Positions 53,135 through 62,145 of a stretch of DNA of 64,000 bases are shown here, one piece after another. The notes beneath the pieces were generated by a model, which saw only the letters and a program-made list of their open reading frames with translations, was not told the origin of the DNA and did no database searches. How positions within the stretch are numbered: position 1 is the stretch's first letter; each line of letters starts with the position of its first letter. This DNA is from Simiduia agarivorans SA1 = DSM 21679 (GTDB taxonomy: Bacteria > Pseudomonadota > Gammaproteobacteria > Pseudomonadales > Cellvibrionaceae). The stretch is taken from positions 2,824,001 to 2,888,000 of the forward strand of contig NC_018868.3 of the NCBI RefSeq assembly GCF_000305785.2. Reading direction: 5' to 3'. The position numbers were made by a program, and so were the translations under genes.

Positions 53135-54268
53135 GTGATCAAAAAACCGCCACTCTGGACGCTGGCTCTGCTGGCCGGCATCACTGTTTCTGTCATGCTC
53201 TGGTGGGCCAAGCCGACACCCCGGCCGATGGCGGCGCCGGCGCCGAAACCGTTGCAGGTGCGCACAGTGGCCTATACACCGGAAGCCCTCGCTTTACCGG
53301 CATACAGCCAGGGCACGCTGACACCTTTGCGCGAGATTGATCTGGTGGCGCAGGTGGGCGGTGAAGTGCGCTGGGTGGCGCCGCATTTCGCCGCCGGCGG
53401 CGCCTTTGACGCCGGCACGCCTCTGATACAGATAGAGCAAGCGGACTACCGCATTGCCGAGATCCGCGCCCGGGCGCAAGTGGAAGAGGCGCGCCAACTG
53501 CTCGCCACCGAAAAAGGCCGGGTGCGCCAGGCGCAACGCGAATGGCGCGACCTGGGCAATGAAGAAGCCAATGCGTTGTTTTTGCGCAAACCCCAACTGG
53601 CCGCCGCACAGGCGCAATTGGCGGCAGCTGAAGCCGCTCTTGAGCAGGCCCGGCTCGACCTCGCCCGCACCCGGGTGCAAGCGCCGTTCACCGGCAGAAT
53701 CCGTGAAACCTACGTCAATCTCGGTCAGTACCTGACCCCGGGCAATCGCATTGCGCGGTTATTCGACAGCCAGGTGGCACAGGTCCGATTGCCGTTGACG
53801 GACAGCCAGGTGGCATTGTTGGATCTGCCGCTGGGGCCGGTTGAGGGCGAGGGTCCTGCTGTGACATTGACGGCCACCGTGGCCGGTCGGCCGGTGCAAT
53901 GGCGGGGTTCGATAACCCGCACCGAGGCGAGCCTGGACGAAAAAACCCGTCTGTATCACGCAGTGGCGGAGATCCTGGCCAGCGAAAATCCCGACAAGCC
54001 GATGATCATGGGGTTGTTTGTGAATGCCCGCATTGAAGGCCGGCAGCAATCCGGTGTGGCGGCATTGCCTCGTGGTGCGCTCTATCAAACCGATCAGTTG
54101 TGGTACCGGGACGCGGGGGGGCTGGCGCAACGCGCGCGCGCAGACGTGCTGGCCAGCGATGGCCAGACTGTTTGGGTGCGCGCAGACCTGCCGGCGGGCA
54201 CACAGGTGGTGGTTGCCCGACAAGGGTATCTCAAACCCGGTCTGGCGATTGAGGGCATTGCGCAGTGA
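53135..54268 (+). CDS. RND efflux periplasmic adaptor (second)
   Basis: A 377-residue membrane fusion protein anchored by an N-terminal hydrophobic segment (LWTLALLAGITVSVMLWWA). Barrel-sandwich halves LVAQVGGEVRWVAPHF and VQAPFTGRIRETYVNLGQYLTPG surround a coiled-coil hairpin rich in Ala/Arg/Glu (about 105-185). The start codon is GTG with CGGGAAA upstream. Its stop overlaps the pump start (GTGA), so the two are coupled. Confidence 0.92.
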   Translation: MIKKPPLWTLALLAGITVSVMLWWAKPTPRPMAAPAPKPLQVRTVAYTPEALALPAYSQGTLTPLREIDLVAQVGGEVRWVAPHFAAGGAFDAGTPLIQIEQADYRIAEIRARAQVEEARQLLATEKGRVRQAQREWRDLGNEEANALFLRKPQLAAAQAQLAAAEAALEQARLDLARTRVQAPFTGRIRETYVNLGQYLTPGNRIARLFDSQVAQVRLPLTDSQVALLDLPLGPVEGEGPAVTLTATVAGRPVQWRGSITRTEASLDEKTRLYHAVAEILASENPDKPMIMGLFVNARIEGRQQSGVAALPRGALYQTDQLWYRDAGGLAQRARADVLASDGQTVWVRADLPAGTQVVVARQGYLKPGLAIEGIAQ

Positions 54269-57200
54269 ACAGCCTGATCAAGTGGTTTTCGGCCAACCCC
54301 ATTGCCGCCAATCTGCTCATGATACTGGTGTTGATTGCCGGCGCCATGTCGCTGAACGGCACCGACAAAGAAGTATTCCCGGGTGCGTTGGTCAATCAGA
54401 TTGAAATTTCCATGGCCTATCCGGGTGCCGGGCCGCGTGAAGTGGAAGAACAAATCTGCATCCGCATCGAGGAAGCGGTAGCGTCGTTGGACGGCATAAA
54501 AGAAATCACCAGTGTGGCGCGTCAGGGCACGGGCAGTGTGGTGATTGAAGTAGCCAGTGGCTATGACACACAACGGTTGTTGAACAATGTCAAAACCAAG
54601 ATCGATGCCATTAATACGTTTCCGGTTGATGCAGAACGCCCGTTGGTCAACGAAAGGTTGTTCACCAGTGAGTTGATGAGTCTGGCAATGTACGGCGATG
54701 TGGATGAGCGCCTGCTGAAAGATACCAGCCAGTGGGTGCGCGATGAAATCAGTGTTTTGCCGGGCGTTTCACTGGTGGAGGTAGACGCGACCCGCACGGA
54801 TGAAGTGGCGGTTGAAATACGGGAAAACGCCTTGCGCCGCTATGGCCTTACCTTCGAACAGGTGGTCTCGGCGATTCAGAAAACGTCGGTCAACCTGCCG
54901 GCGGGTGTGATTAAGTCCTCGCACGGGGATATACAGATTCAGGCGCGTGGGCAGGCTTACGATGGCGACGCCTTCGGCCAGACCGTAGTGCTCTCGCGGC
55001 CCGACGGCGCGGCGGTATTGCTGCGGGATGTGGCAACCATTACCGATGGTTTCAGTGAAACCGATGTGATTGCCCGTTACAACGGCTTGCCGGCGGTGTT
55101 TGTTGAACTATATGTCACGGAAAATCCCAACGTGTTGCAGACCTCCGAGTCGGTGCGGCAATACCTGACGGGTTTGCCCCAGCGATTGCCCCAGGGAATT
55201 TCGGTGGATATCAGCCGCGATTGGTCGGAAGTGTTTTCTGCGCGCTTGAAGCTGCTGAGTTCCAATGCGGTATCCGGCTTGTTGCTGGTGTTTGTGGTGT
55301 TGATGCTGTTTCTCCGTCCGGCGCTGGCGATTTGGGTGTGTGCGGGCATTACCGTTGCATTTGCCGGGGCCATGTGGCTGATGCCAGCGTTGGGTGTCAG
55401 TTTCAACATGCTGTCGCTGTTCGCCTTTCTGTTGATTCTGGGCATCGTGGTGGACGATGCCATTATCGTGTCTGAAAGCATTTATACCCGCCAGCAAAAA
55501 GGCGCCACCGGCATTGCCAGTGCGCAAGACGGTGCGCTGAAAGTGGCCGGCCCGGTTTTCTTTGCGGTGGTTTCCACCATGATCTTTTTTGTGCCCATGC
55601 TGTTCATTCCGAATACCTTGGGCGATATCGTTTACCCGATTCCGGTGATAGTGATCAGCTGTCTGCTGTTTTCACTGGTGGAATCCATGTTGATTCTGCC
55701 CTCGCACCTGGCCCACCTGAAACCTGAACGCGCACCCGGGTCGAAACCGGCGTTGTGGCTTTCACTCGCGCGCCAACGCTGTGCAGAGGGTTTGCAGCAT
55801 GCAGCCAGTCACTGGTATGGGCCTTTTATCCGCCGCTGTTTGCACGATGTGCGTTTGCCCATTGCGGGTTTTTTTGCCTTGTTTCTGGTGGCGATGTCCA
55901 TCTACGGTGCGGGCTGGATCCGGCAATCATTCATGCCCCAGGTGCCGTCCGATTTTTTGCATGCGCGCATCCAATTGGAAGAGGGTGTGCCGTTTTCCCG
56001 CGCGCAGGCGTTGCTGGAAAAAGTGGAGCAGGCGGCTGCGGCGTTGAAAACCGATGCAACACTGATTGCGGCGATTGATGGTAATCCGGCCTTTATCCGC
56101 AGTGTGGAATCCTGGGCCAGCCCGCAAAATGTGCGCGTGCGGTTGGCGCTGATGGACGCAGAAACCCGCGCGGTAGGCTCACCCCAGGTGGCGCGGCGCT
56201 GGCGGGAATTGATCGGCGAGCTGCCGGAAGCCAAAGAATTCGATGTGGGCTTTACCATTAATGCACGGGATAAAGCGATCCGGTTGCGCGTGGGTATCAA
56301 TGAAAATACGTTGGAACGCCAGCGTCAGGCGTTGGATGCGGTGAAGGCCGCGCTGGCGGCGTATCCGGGTGTCAACGAGGTCAAAGACAGCCTGCAATCC
56401 GCGCGCGATGAAATTGAACTGACCTTGTTGCCAAACGCAGAACTGTTAGGGCTTGGCCTGCAGGATGTGGCGCGCCAGGTGCGTCAGGGTTTTTATGGCG
56501 CCGAAGCGCAACGGGTGCCGCGGGGTAAAGAAGACGTGCGGGTGATGGTGCGCTACCCGCGTGCGGAGCGCGAGTCGGTAGACAGTTTGTACGACATGCG
56601 TATCCGCACCCAGTCTGGCGACGAAGTGCCGTTTGAAACCGTGGCGCAAGGCGAATACGTCGCGGGTTACACCGTGATCAACCGGGTGGACCGACAGCGC
56701 GCTAATTCTGTCACGGCTGAACTGGATTCCTCCGACAGTGGTCAGGCCTTTGCCATCGTCAACGCGGTGTTGGCAGAACACGGCGATACCTGGCGCAGGG
56801 AGTTTCCGGGGTTTCGTCTGGAAGTGGCGGGCGATATGAAAGCGCAGAATGAATTCATGCAGGAATTGGTGCGGGATTTTTTCCTGTCGTTACTGGTCAT
56901 CTATGCACTCATGGCCATCGCGTTCAGATCCTATGGCCAGCCGTTATTGATTATGTCGGCGATTCCGTTCGGTTTTATGGGTGCGGTATTCGGTCACCTG
57001 CTGTTGGGGCGCGAAATCAGCATGTTGTCCATGTTGGGTTTCCTGGCCTGTGCCGGCGTGGTGGTCAATGACAATCTGGTATTGATTGACCGCATCAACC
57101 AGCTGCGAGCCCGGGGCATGGCGGTATTGGAGGCAGTGGCTCAGGCGGGCAGGGACCGTTTCCGCGCAATTGTGCTGACCTCGCTGACCACCTTTATCGG

Positions 57201-57375
57201 TCTGGTGCCGATCATGGCGGAAACCAGTGTGCAAGCACGTTTTCTCATTCCCATGGTGATATCGCTGGCGTTTGGCGTTTTACTGGCGTCCACGGTGACG
57301 CTGGTGTTGGTGCCGTGTCTTTACGTTGCCGGTGTAAACCTTAAGCGTCGGGCTCAGGCGCTTCTGGCTCGGTAA
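54265..57375 (+). CDS. RND efflux transporter, inner-membrane subunit (second)
   Basis: A 1036-residue pump. TM1 covers residues 10-27; SLNGTDKEVFPGALVNQIEISMAYPGAGPREVEEQICIRIEEAV opens the porter domain; the TM4 segment LILGIVVDDAIIVSESIYTRQQKGATG has the two relay aspartates; and GFLACAGVVVNDNLVLIDRINQLRARG corresponds to TM10-11. It resembles AcrB-like exporters of unknown substrate rather than metal CusA types. GTG start. Its last 35 bases overlap the convergent response regulator gene. Confidence 0.93.
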   Translation: MNSLIKWFSANPIAANLLMILVLIAGAMSLNGTDKEVFPGALVNQIEISMAYPGAGPREVEEQICIRIEEAVASLDGIKEITSVARQGTGSVVIEVASGYDTQRLLNNVKTKIDAINTFPVDAERPLVNERLFTSELMSLAMYGDVDERLLKDTSQWVRDEISVLPGVSLVEVDATRTDEVAVEIRENALRRYGLTFEQVVSAIQKTSVNLPAGVIKSSHGDIQIQARGQAYDGDAFGQTVVLSRPDGAAVLLRDVATITDGFSETDVIARYNGLPAVFVELYVTENPNVLQTSESVRQYLTGLPQRLPQGISVDISRDWSEVFSARLKLLSSNAVSGLLLVFVVLMLFLRPALAIWVCAGITVAFAGAMWLMPALGVSFNMLSLFAFLLILGIVVDDAIIVSESIYTRQQKGATGIASAQDGALKVAGPVFFAVVSTMIFFVPMLFIPNTLGDIVYPIPVIVISCLLFSLVESMLILPSHLAHLKPERAPGSKPALWLSLARQRCAEGLQHAASHWYGPFIRRCLHDVRLPIAGFFALFLVAMSIYGAGWIRQSFMPQVPSDFLHARIQLEEGVPFSRAQALLEKVEQAAAALKTDATLIAAIDGNPAFIRSVESWASPQNVRVRLALMDAETRAVGSPQVARRWRELIGELPEAKEFDVGFTINARDKAIRLRVGINENTLERQRQALDAVKAALAAYPGVNEVKDSLQSARDEIELTLLPNAELLGLGLQDVARQVRQGFYGAEAQRVPRGKEDVRVMVRYPRAERESVDSLYDMRIRTQSGDEVPFETVAQGEYVAGYTVINRVDRQRANSVTAELDSSDSGQAFAIVNAVLAEHGDTWRREFPGFRLEVAGDMKAQNEFMQELVRDFFLSLLVIYALMAIAFRSYGQPLLIMSAIPFGFMGAVFGHLLLGREISMLSMLGFLACAGVVVNDNLVLIDRINQLRARGMAVLEAVAQAGRDRFRAIVLTSLTTFIGLVPIMAETSVQARFLIPMVISLAFGVLLASTVTLVLVPCLYVAGVNLKRRAQALLAR

Positions 57376-58630
57376 ATTCAATGGCCAGGCGCAGGGAGAC
57401 AGCCGAATTTTCCTGCAGCTGGCGCAGGTGGTCGATGGTGTCCTGATCCAGGCTGTGGCCGGTGGGCAGCAGCAATACGCCATAGTCGGACATCAGGTCG
57501 TCGGCCAATCGCATGCCCGGACGCAATTGCCCGACGCCGTAAAATGCGTAGCCACCGGCTTGCTGTGACAGCTGCTCAACCACCTGCGCCAGTGCGTTGA
57601 TAACGGCTTCGCTGTACCAGCGTTTGCTCGGCCCCGCCAATTGCTCCCAGGCCTCCCGCAAGGTATAGCTGGTGCCGTCAATACGGCCGCAGGCCATGTC
57701 GGTCAGGGCCGTGGCCGCCGCCAGAATCTGCCCGGTAAGGGAAATCTGGTGCAATTGCAGCTGCAGTGGATAGCCACTGCCGTCGCCCTTCTCGGATTGC
57801 ATTTTGATCAGCCGGGCGGGTTCCTGCAGCGGCGGTATCAATGACAGTGTGGACGCTGCGATCAACGGGTGCTGACAAAAAGCATCGCGCTGGGAACTGG
57901 TCAGTTTTTGGTAAGGTGTCTGGAGCAGACTGTCGGGCAGGGTAATCTTGCCCAGGTTGCGCAATCGCGCGGCCATTTGCAGGTAAGCGCGGTTGACATC
58001 GTTTATATCGAGCAACGTACAAAGGTGATTGACCAGTTGTCTCAACAGCTTTTGCGCGGGAGCTGCATCGGCAAAGCGTTTTTCCACCAGAGAACAAAAT
58101 ACCTCGAGCGTGGCGGTGTAGGCTTTTTTCAGTTTTTCCGTGCGCTTTTCTACTCTCGCCTCCAGCGACGCGTTTATCTGGGTCAGCTGGGTGTTCTGCA
58201 TGGCGAGGATGGCTTCGAGATGCAGATTTCTGCGCCGGGTCTGTGTCAGTGCGACACCTTTCTGGATAACACTTTTCAGGCGTTCACTGTCCCAGGGTTT
58301 CTCCAGAAAGTAGTGTACATGGCCCTTGTTGATGGCTTGAATGACCGCCTGCGTATCGGCGAATCCGGTGATCAGTATGCGTTCGCACAAAGGGTGCAAT
58401 GCCGCGGCCTGCGTCATCAGTTCCACGCCGTCCATATCCGGCATGCGCACGTCCGACAGCAGGACATCCGGCCGCATCTGTTGCATGGCAGCCAGGGCAT
58501 CGTGCGCACGTCCGAAACACTGGAGCTGCATGGGCAGGCGGCCAAGCTCGCGGCGCAATGCGCGCAGTATATCTGCCTCGTCATCGACGATGAAAACAAT
58601 GGCATCCTGTACCTGGGTATCCGCGCTCAT
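57341..58630 (-). CDS. Response regulator with degenerate HD-GYP domain (HnoD-like)
   Basis: A 429-residue protein: receiver domain (8-125) with intact DDE, phospho-acceptor Asp in LLSDVRMPDMDG and Lys in YFLEKPWD; a coiled coil (about 140-170, INASLEARVEKRTEKLKKAY); then an HD-GYP-type domain. The catalytic HD is replaced (ARLRNLGKITLPD where HDIGKIxIPD is normal) and the HHE ligands are missing (KMQSEKGDGSGYP), leaving only the GYP-like loop, so c-di-GMP hydrolysis is not expected. Shewanella HnoD has the same design and acts as an allosteric regulator in NO signalling. Divergent from the H-NOX gene, 61 bases apart. Confidence 0.88.
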   Translation of the reverse strand: MSADTQVQDAIVFIVDDEADILRALRRELGRLPMQLQCFGRAHDALAAMQQMRPDVLLSDVRMPDMDGVELMTQAAALHPLCERILITGFADTQAVIQAINKGHVHYFLEKPWDSERLKSVIQKGVALTQTRRRNLHLEAILAMQNTQLTQINASLEARVEKRTEKLKKAYTATLEVFCSLVEKRFADAAPAQKLLRQLVNHLCTLLDINDVNRAYLQMAARLRNLGKITLPDSLLQTPYQKLTSSQRDAFCQHPLIAASTLSLIPPLQEPARLIKMQSEKGDGSGYPLQLQLHQISLTGQILAAATALTDMACGRIDGTSYTLREAWEQLAGPSKRWYSEAVINALAQVVEQLSQQAGGYAFYGVGQLRPGMRLADDLMSDYGVLLLPTGHSLDQDTIDHLRQLQENSAVSLRLAIEFTEPEAPEPDA

Positions 58631-58691
58631 GGGGGGCTATTCACATCTATACTGGTTCAGATAGTCAGTGTAGCCGAAGGAGCCCGAGCCG

Positions 58692-59240
58692 ATGAAAGGT
58701 GCTGTTTTTATCTCGTTGCAAAAGCTGGTGGAACCCCTGATCGGGATTGCAGGCTGGCAGCAGCTGCTGGACAGCTGTCACCTCGCCAGCGAGGGTGCTT
58801 ACACCAGTGGCGGTAAATACGAAGATGCGGAGATGGTGGCATTGGTCTCGGCATTGGTTACCCGGTTGGACATGCCGGTGGATGAGCTGTTGCGGCTGTT
58901 CGGCCGACACCTGTTCAAGGACCTCACGCCGGGCCATACCCGCTTGCTGGATGATTGTGGTAATCCGTGCCGGTTCATGAAAGCGGTGGATCAACGCATT
59001 CATGTGGAAATTGAAAAGCTGCACCCGGGCTCTTCGCTGCCATTTATGACTGTGACCGATCTGTCCGAGCACGCTGTGCGGCTGGATTACCGGTCGCCGC
59101 GCAAATTGTGTTTTTTGGCCGAGGGTCTGGCCGCCGGTGTGGCTGACTATTACGACACCCATTTTTCACTCAAGCATCCGGTGTGCATGCACCAGGGTGC
59201 CGATCATTGTGAGCTGGAGTTGACATTTGAACCCAAGTGA
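58692..59240 (+). CDS. H-NOX haem nitric-oxide sensor
   Basis: A 182-residue haem protein that binds NO and controls a partner kinase. MKGAVFISLQKLVEPLIG opens the HNOB domain, YTSGGKYEDAEMVALVSAL and LLRLFGRHLF follow. The proximal haem ligand His lies in FMKAVDQRIHVEIEKLHP and the haem propionate-binding Y-x-S-x-R motif is LDYRSPRKLC. CMHQGADHCELEL at the end holds the cysteine pattern seen in zinc-containing bacterial H-NOX proteins. GAAGGAG precedes ATG by eight bases. Confidence 0.95.
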   Translation: MKGAVFISLQKLVEPLIGIAGWQQLLDSCHLASEGAYTSGGKYEDAEMVALVSALVTRLDMPVDELLRLFGRHLFKDLTPGHTRLLDDCGNPCRFMKAVDQRIHVEIEKLHPGSSLPFMTVTDLSEHAVRLDYRSPRKLCFLAEGLAAGVADYYDTHFSLKHPVCMHQGADHCELELTFEPK

Positions 59241-60192
59241 ACAGCTGGCGCTATTGGAAAAATCGATCCGGCGCGAACAAAAAGCACGGGCAGAGGCTGA
59301 ATTTCTTCTCGAACAGAAAACCAGTGAGTTGATTGAAATCAACCAGCAACTGTCCAAGATGCATGCGGATCTCGTTGCGCACCAGCGACAATTGATTTCG
59401 ACTGAAAAGCTGGCTGCCCTGGGTGAGCTGGCAGCGGGCATCATGCACGAAGTCAACAATCCGCTTGCCTTCGTCAGCTCCAATATCGGCACGTTAAAGG
59501 AATATTGCCAGTTGTTTATGAACGTCACCGAGGCAGTGCACAAACTGGATAAAACCGATGGGCTATCGGGGTTGGGCGAGACTGACGCGATAGCGCAGCT
59601 GCGTAAAGAAGATGTGGCGTTTGTGTTGCAAGACGCAAATTCCATTTTCACGGAAGTGAAAGACGGACTGGAGCGCATCCGCGATATCGTTGCACACCTG
59701 AAGGACTTTACTCGTACCAAACCCGGCGATCGCTCAGAGATCGATGTCAATGAAGTGATCGACGGTGCATTAAAAATTGCTCACAACAAACTCAAGTACA
59801 ATTTTGATGTGCAGGTATGCTTTGGCGAATTGCCGCCAATTTATGGTAATAAAAACGAGCTGTCACAGGTGATTCTTAATTTGGTGATTAATGCATCACA
59901 GGCGGTGGATTCGGGCCGTGGCACCATAAAAGTGAATAGCCAGTGTAAAGACGGTGATATACTCATCGCCGTCAGTGATAATGGCAAAGGTATCAGCCAG
60001 GAGCACATTGACCGCATTTTTAACCCCTTCTATACCACTAAACCCGTGGGGGAAGGTACGGGCCTCGGTTTGTCGGTGTCAGCTAAAATCATCGACAGTC
60101 TGGGTGGGGAAATCAGGGTTGAGAGCGAAGTGGGCAAAGGCTCTTGCTTTACCGTGGTGCTTCCGGTGGAGCAGCGTTTGGAAGAGCGATGA
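59227..60192 (+). CDS. H-NOX-associated soluble histidine kinase
   Basis: A 321-residue cytoplasmic kinase: N-terminal coiled coil (residues 1-60, rich in Glu/Arg/Gln), phospho-acceptor His in LGELAAGIMHEVNNPLAFVSSNI, and HATPase with NLVINASQAV (N), DNGKGI (G1), FNPFYTTKPVGEGTGLGLSV (F/G2). There are no membrane segments, in line with control by a soluble sensor. The start is TTG 59227 with GGAG seven bases upstream, and the first 14 bases overlap the H-NOX gene, so the two are made together. Confidence 0.93.
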   Translation: MNPSEQLALLEKSIRREQKARAEAEFLLEQKTSELIEINQQLSKMHADLVAHQRQLISTEKLAALGELAAGIMHEVNNPLAFVSSNIGTLKEYCQLFMNVTEAVHKLDKTDGLSGLGETDAIAQLRKEDVAFVLQDANSIFTEVKDGLERIRDIVAHLKDFTRTKPGDRSEIDVNEVIDGALKIAHNKLKYNFDVQVCFGELPPIYGNKNELSQVILNLVINASQAVDSGRGTIKVNSQCKDGDILIAVSDNGKGISQEHIDRIFNPFYTTKPVGEGTGLGLSVSAKIIDSLGGEIRVESEVGKGSCFTVVLPVEQRLEER

Positions 60193-60926
60193 AACGATTT
60201 TTAACAGCGATAGCGCTGGCAGCGTGTGTCTCGGTGCAGGCGCAAGATGCGGCTCAGTTTTCGGCGCCCCGGGTGCCTGTTCACCTGGAGGCAGATCATT
60301 CGGGATTTCTGGTGGAGTTGCATCAGTGGTTAATGCAGCGCGCCGGTATCGATGCCGGATTGACCGTGGTGCCGATTCAGCGCGCCACGCATTTGTTGGA
60401 AACCGGTGCGGTCGATGGCCTGTATCCATCCTGGGTGCCCGCAAAATATCACGCCAATGTGTTGTTCAGTTCTCCCCTGATGCAGATAGATCATTACCTT
60501 TTCAGCGCTCCGGGCAAGCCCGTTTATTCCAGTCTGGCGCAAATGAGCGGCAAGCGCCTGGGCGTGGTGCAGGGCTATGAAATCGGCCTGGACTACACGG
60601 TGCCGGATCTCTGGGTGGCCTATGCTGCCAATAGCGAGGCGCTGGTGACAATGTTGCTCAGCGGGCGAATAGACGCCATGCTGCTGAGCCTGAACGAGGT
60701 CAAGCTGCTGCAATTGCAACAGGCCGCGCCGGCCTTTGGCTACGACAGTAAAGCAACGCTTGCGCGCCGGTATTTGGGCTACTGCATCCTGAATAATGAA
60801 AAAGGCCTGCAACTACAACGCAAAATCAATCATGCCATTTATGCGGGACAACGCAGCGGTGAACTCTACCAACGATTCCCCCAGCTCACGCCTATTGATG
60901 CCATTAAACGCGATACCGGTTCGTGA
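60189..60926 (+). CDS. Periplasmic solute-binding protein, family 3-like
   Basis: A 245-residue protein with a signal peptide (ending VSVQAQ). It resembles amino-acid-type binding proteins: a first lobe with GFLVELHQWLMQRAGIDAGLTVVPIQRATHLLETGAVDGLYP, then AQMSGKRLGVVQGYEIG and LLSGRIDAMLLSLNEV. No ABC permease or ATPase is nearby, so it may be a stand-alone sensor partner. The ATG overlaps the kinase stop by 4 bases. Confidence 0.86.
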   Translation: MKRFLTAIALAACVSVQAQDAAQFSAPRVPVHLEADHSGFLVELHQWLMQRAGIDAGLTVVPIQRATHLLETGAVDGLYPSWVPAKYHANVLFSSPLMQIDHYLFSAPGKPVYSSLAQMSGKRLGVVQGYEIGLDYTVPDLWVAYAANSEALVTMLLSGRIDAMLLSLNEVKLLQLQQAAPAFGYDSKATLARRYLGYCILNNEKGLQLQRKINHAIYAGQRSGELYQRFPQLTPIDAIKRDTGS

Positions 60927-61807
60927 GTACTGATTTATCCCGTGCGGTACTGCTTGCCCTGGCAACGTCGTTCGTGGCCAGTCTCGTTGCCGCCGGTTCA
61001 AAATGGGCGGCGGAATATGTATCCATTCATCAATTGGTTGCGAGCCAGTATTTTGTGGGTTTTTGTCTCTATTTACCCTTGTTGGTTCGCGGTGGTAAAG
61101 CAGCAGTAAAAACCGAGCGTGCCGGTCTCCACTGCTTGCGTGGTCTGGCGGGTCTGGGCGCGTTTTACGCCTACTATGCCGCGATCCAACACATTCCATT
61201 GCTGGAGGCCACGTTGCTGCGCAACAGTGCACCCTTGTTGGTGCCGTTGATTGCACTGTGGTTTTTGCGCATCCGGATTCCGGCGGCGCGCTGGTGGCCA
61301 TTGCTGATCGGGTTTGCGGGTGTGCTGATTATTCTGCGCCCCTTGCCTGCGTTGTTGTCGGTCTGGCATCTGGTGGGTTTTGCCGCTGCCTGGATGATGG
61401 CCGCATCAATGATTACCACCCGGCTACTGACTTATACCGAATCCAATCAGGTTGTGCTGTTTTACTATTTTTCCGTGGCGCTGCTGGTCTCCACACCCTT
61501 AGCCTTGTGGACCTGGCGCACGGCACCCTGGTGGGTTTACGGCCTGTTGCTGGTGTTGGGCCTTGGGCTTGCGTTGGCGCTTTGGCTGTACACCCTCGCG
61601 TATCGCGCAGCTAAACCTTCGGTTCTGGCGCCGGTGTCATACATGAGCGTGGTCTTTGCAGGACTCTGGGGCTGGCTGTTCTGGCGCGAAACACCCGATA
61701 CGGTTGCCGGCATTGGCACCTTATTGGTGGTGATCAGCGCAGTGATGATCTTGTGGCAGGATAAAACCTCACCGCCTCTGCCAGCGGCACCCAGACCGCC
61801 GGCATAA
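60923..61807 (+). CDS. EamA/DMT family transporter
   Basis: A 294-residue permease with ten membrane segments in two EamA repeats: ALLALATSFVASLVAAGSKWAAEYVS and LLRNSAPLLVPLIALWFLRIRIP in the first, GLWGWLFWRETPDTVAGIGTLLVVISAVMIL in the second. The substrate is unknown. GTG start overlapping the previous stop (GTGA). It is the last gene of the H-NOX - kinase - binding protein - permease run, in which every junction overlaps. Confidence 0.9.
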   Translation: MSTDLSRAVLLALATSFVASLVAAGSKWAAEYVSIHQLVASQYFVGFCLYLPLLVRGGKAAVKTERAGLHCLRGLAGLGAFYAYYAAIQHIPLLEATLLRNSAPLLVPLIALWFLRIRIPAARWWPLLIGFAGVLIILRPLPALLSVWHLVGFAAAWMMAASMITTRLLTYTESNQVVLFYYFSVALLVSTPLALWTWRTAPWWVYGLLLVLGLGLALALWLYTLAYRAAKPSVLAPVSYMSVVFAGLWGWLFWRETPDTVAGIGTLLVVISAVMILWQDKTSPPLPAAPRPPA

Positions 61808-61822
61808 GTGGGCCCTGTGGGC

Positions 61823-62059
61823 TCAGTAATTGGATTCCTTTGGCAGGCCGTTTAACAGTTGCTGGCGGCAGGCAATCATTTCTTTGTAGGTTTGCAGCAT
61901 GGAAAAGTCCACCGGGCCGGACTGCAGGCGCAACGCTTCCAGTTGCCGTTGAAAGCCGGTGATTTCCCGTATCAGCTTTTCTTTCAGTTTTTGTGTGCGG
62001 TTGTACCGCACGCCAATGTGGCACTCTTTGGGCAGCTTCGCGACTATTGCTTTGGCCAT
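61823..62059 (-). CDS. Small basic hypothetical protein
   Basis: A 78-residue helical protein, MAKAIVAKLPKECHIGVRYNRTQKLKEKLIREITGFQRQLEALRLQ with a probable coiled coil and a C-terminal LLNGLPKESNY. Not recognised. It stands alone between the convergent permease gene and cysQ, with a weak ribosome-binding site. Confidence 0.6.
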   Translation of the reverse strand: MAKAIVAKLPKECHIGVRYNRTQKLKEKLIREITGFQRQLEALRLQSGPVDFSMLQTYKEMIACRQQLLNGLPKESNY

Positions 62060-62145
62060 AAATCCATCCGCTCGGTGTGTCAGGAGTGATTAAGAAGTTC
62101 CTTAAGCATAGTCAATGATGGCGTTGGGCAAAGACCATTTGGTTA

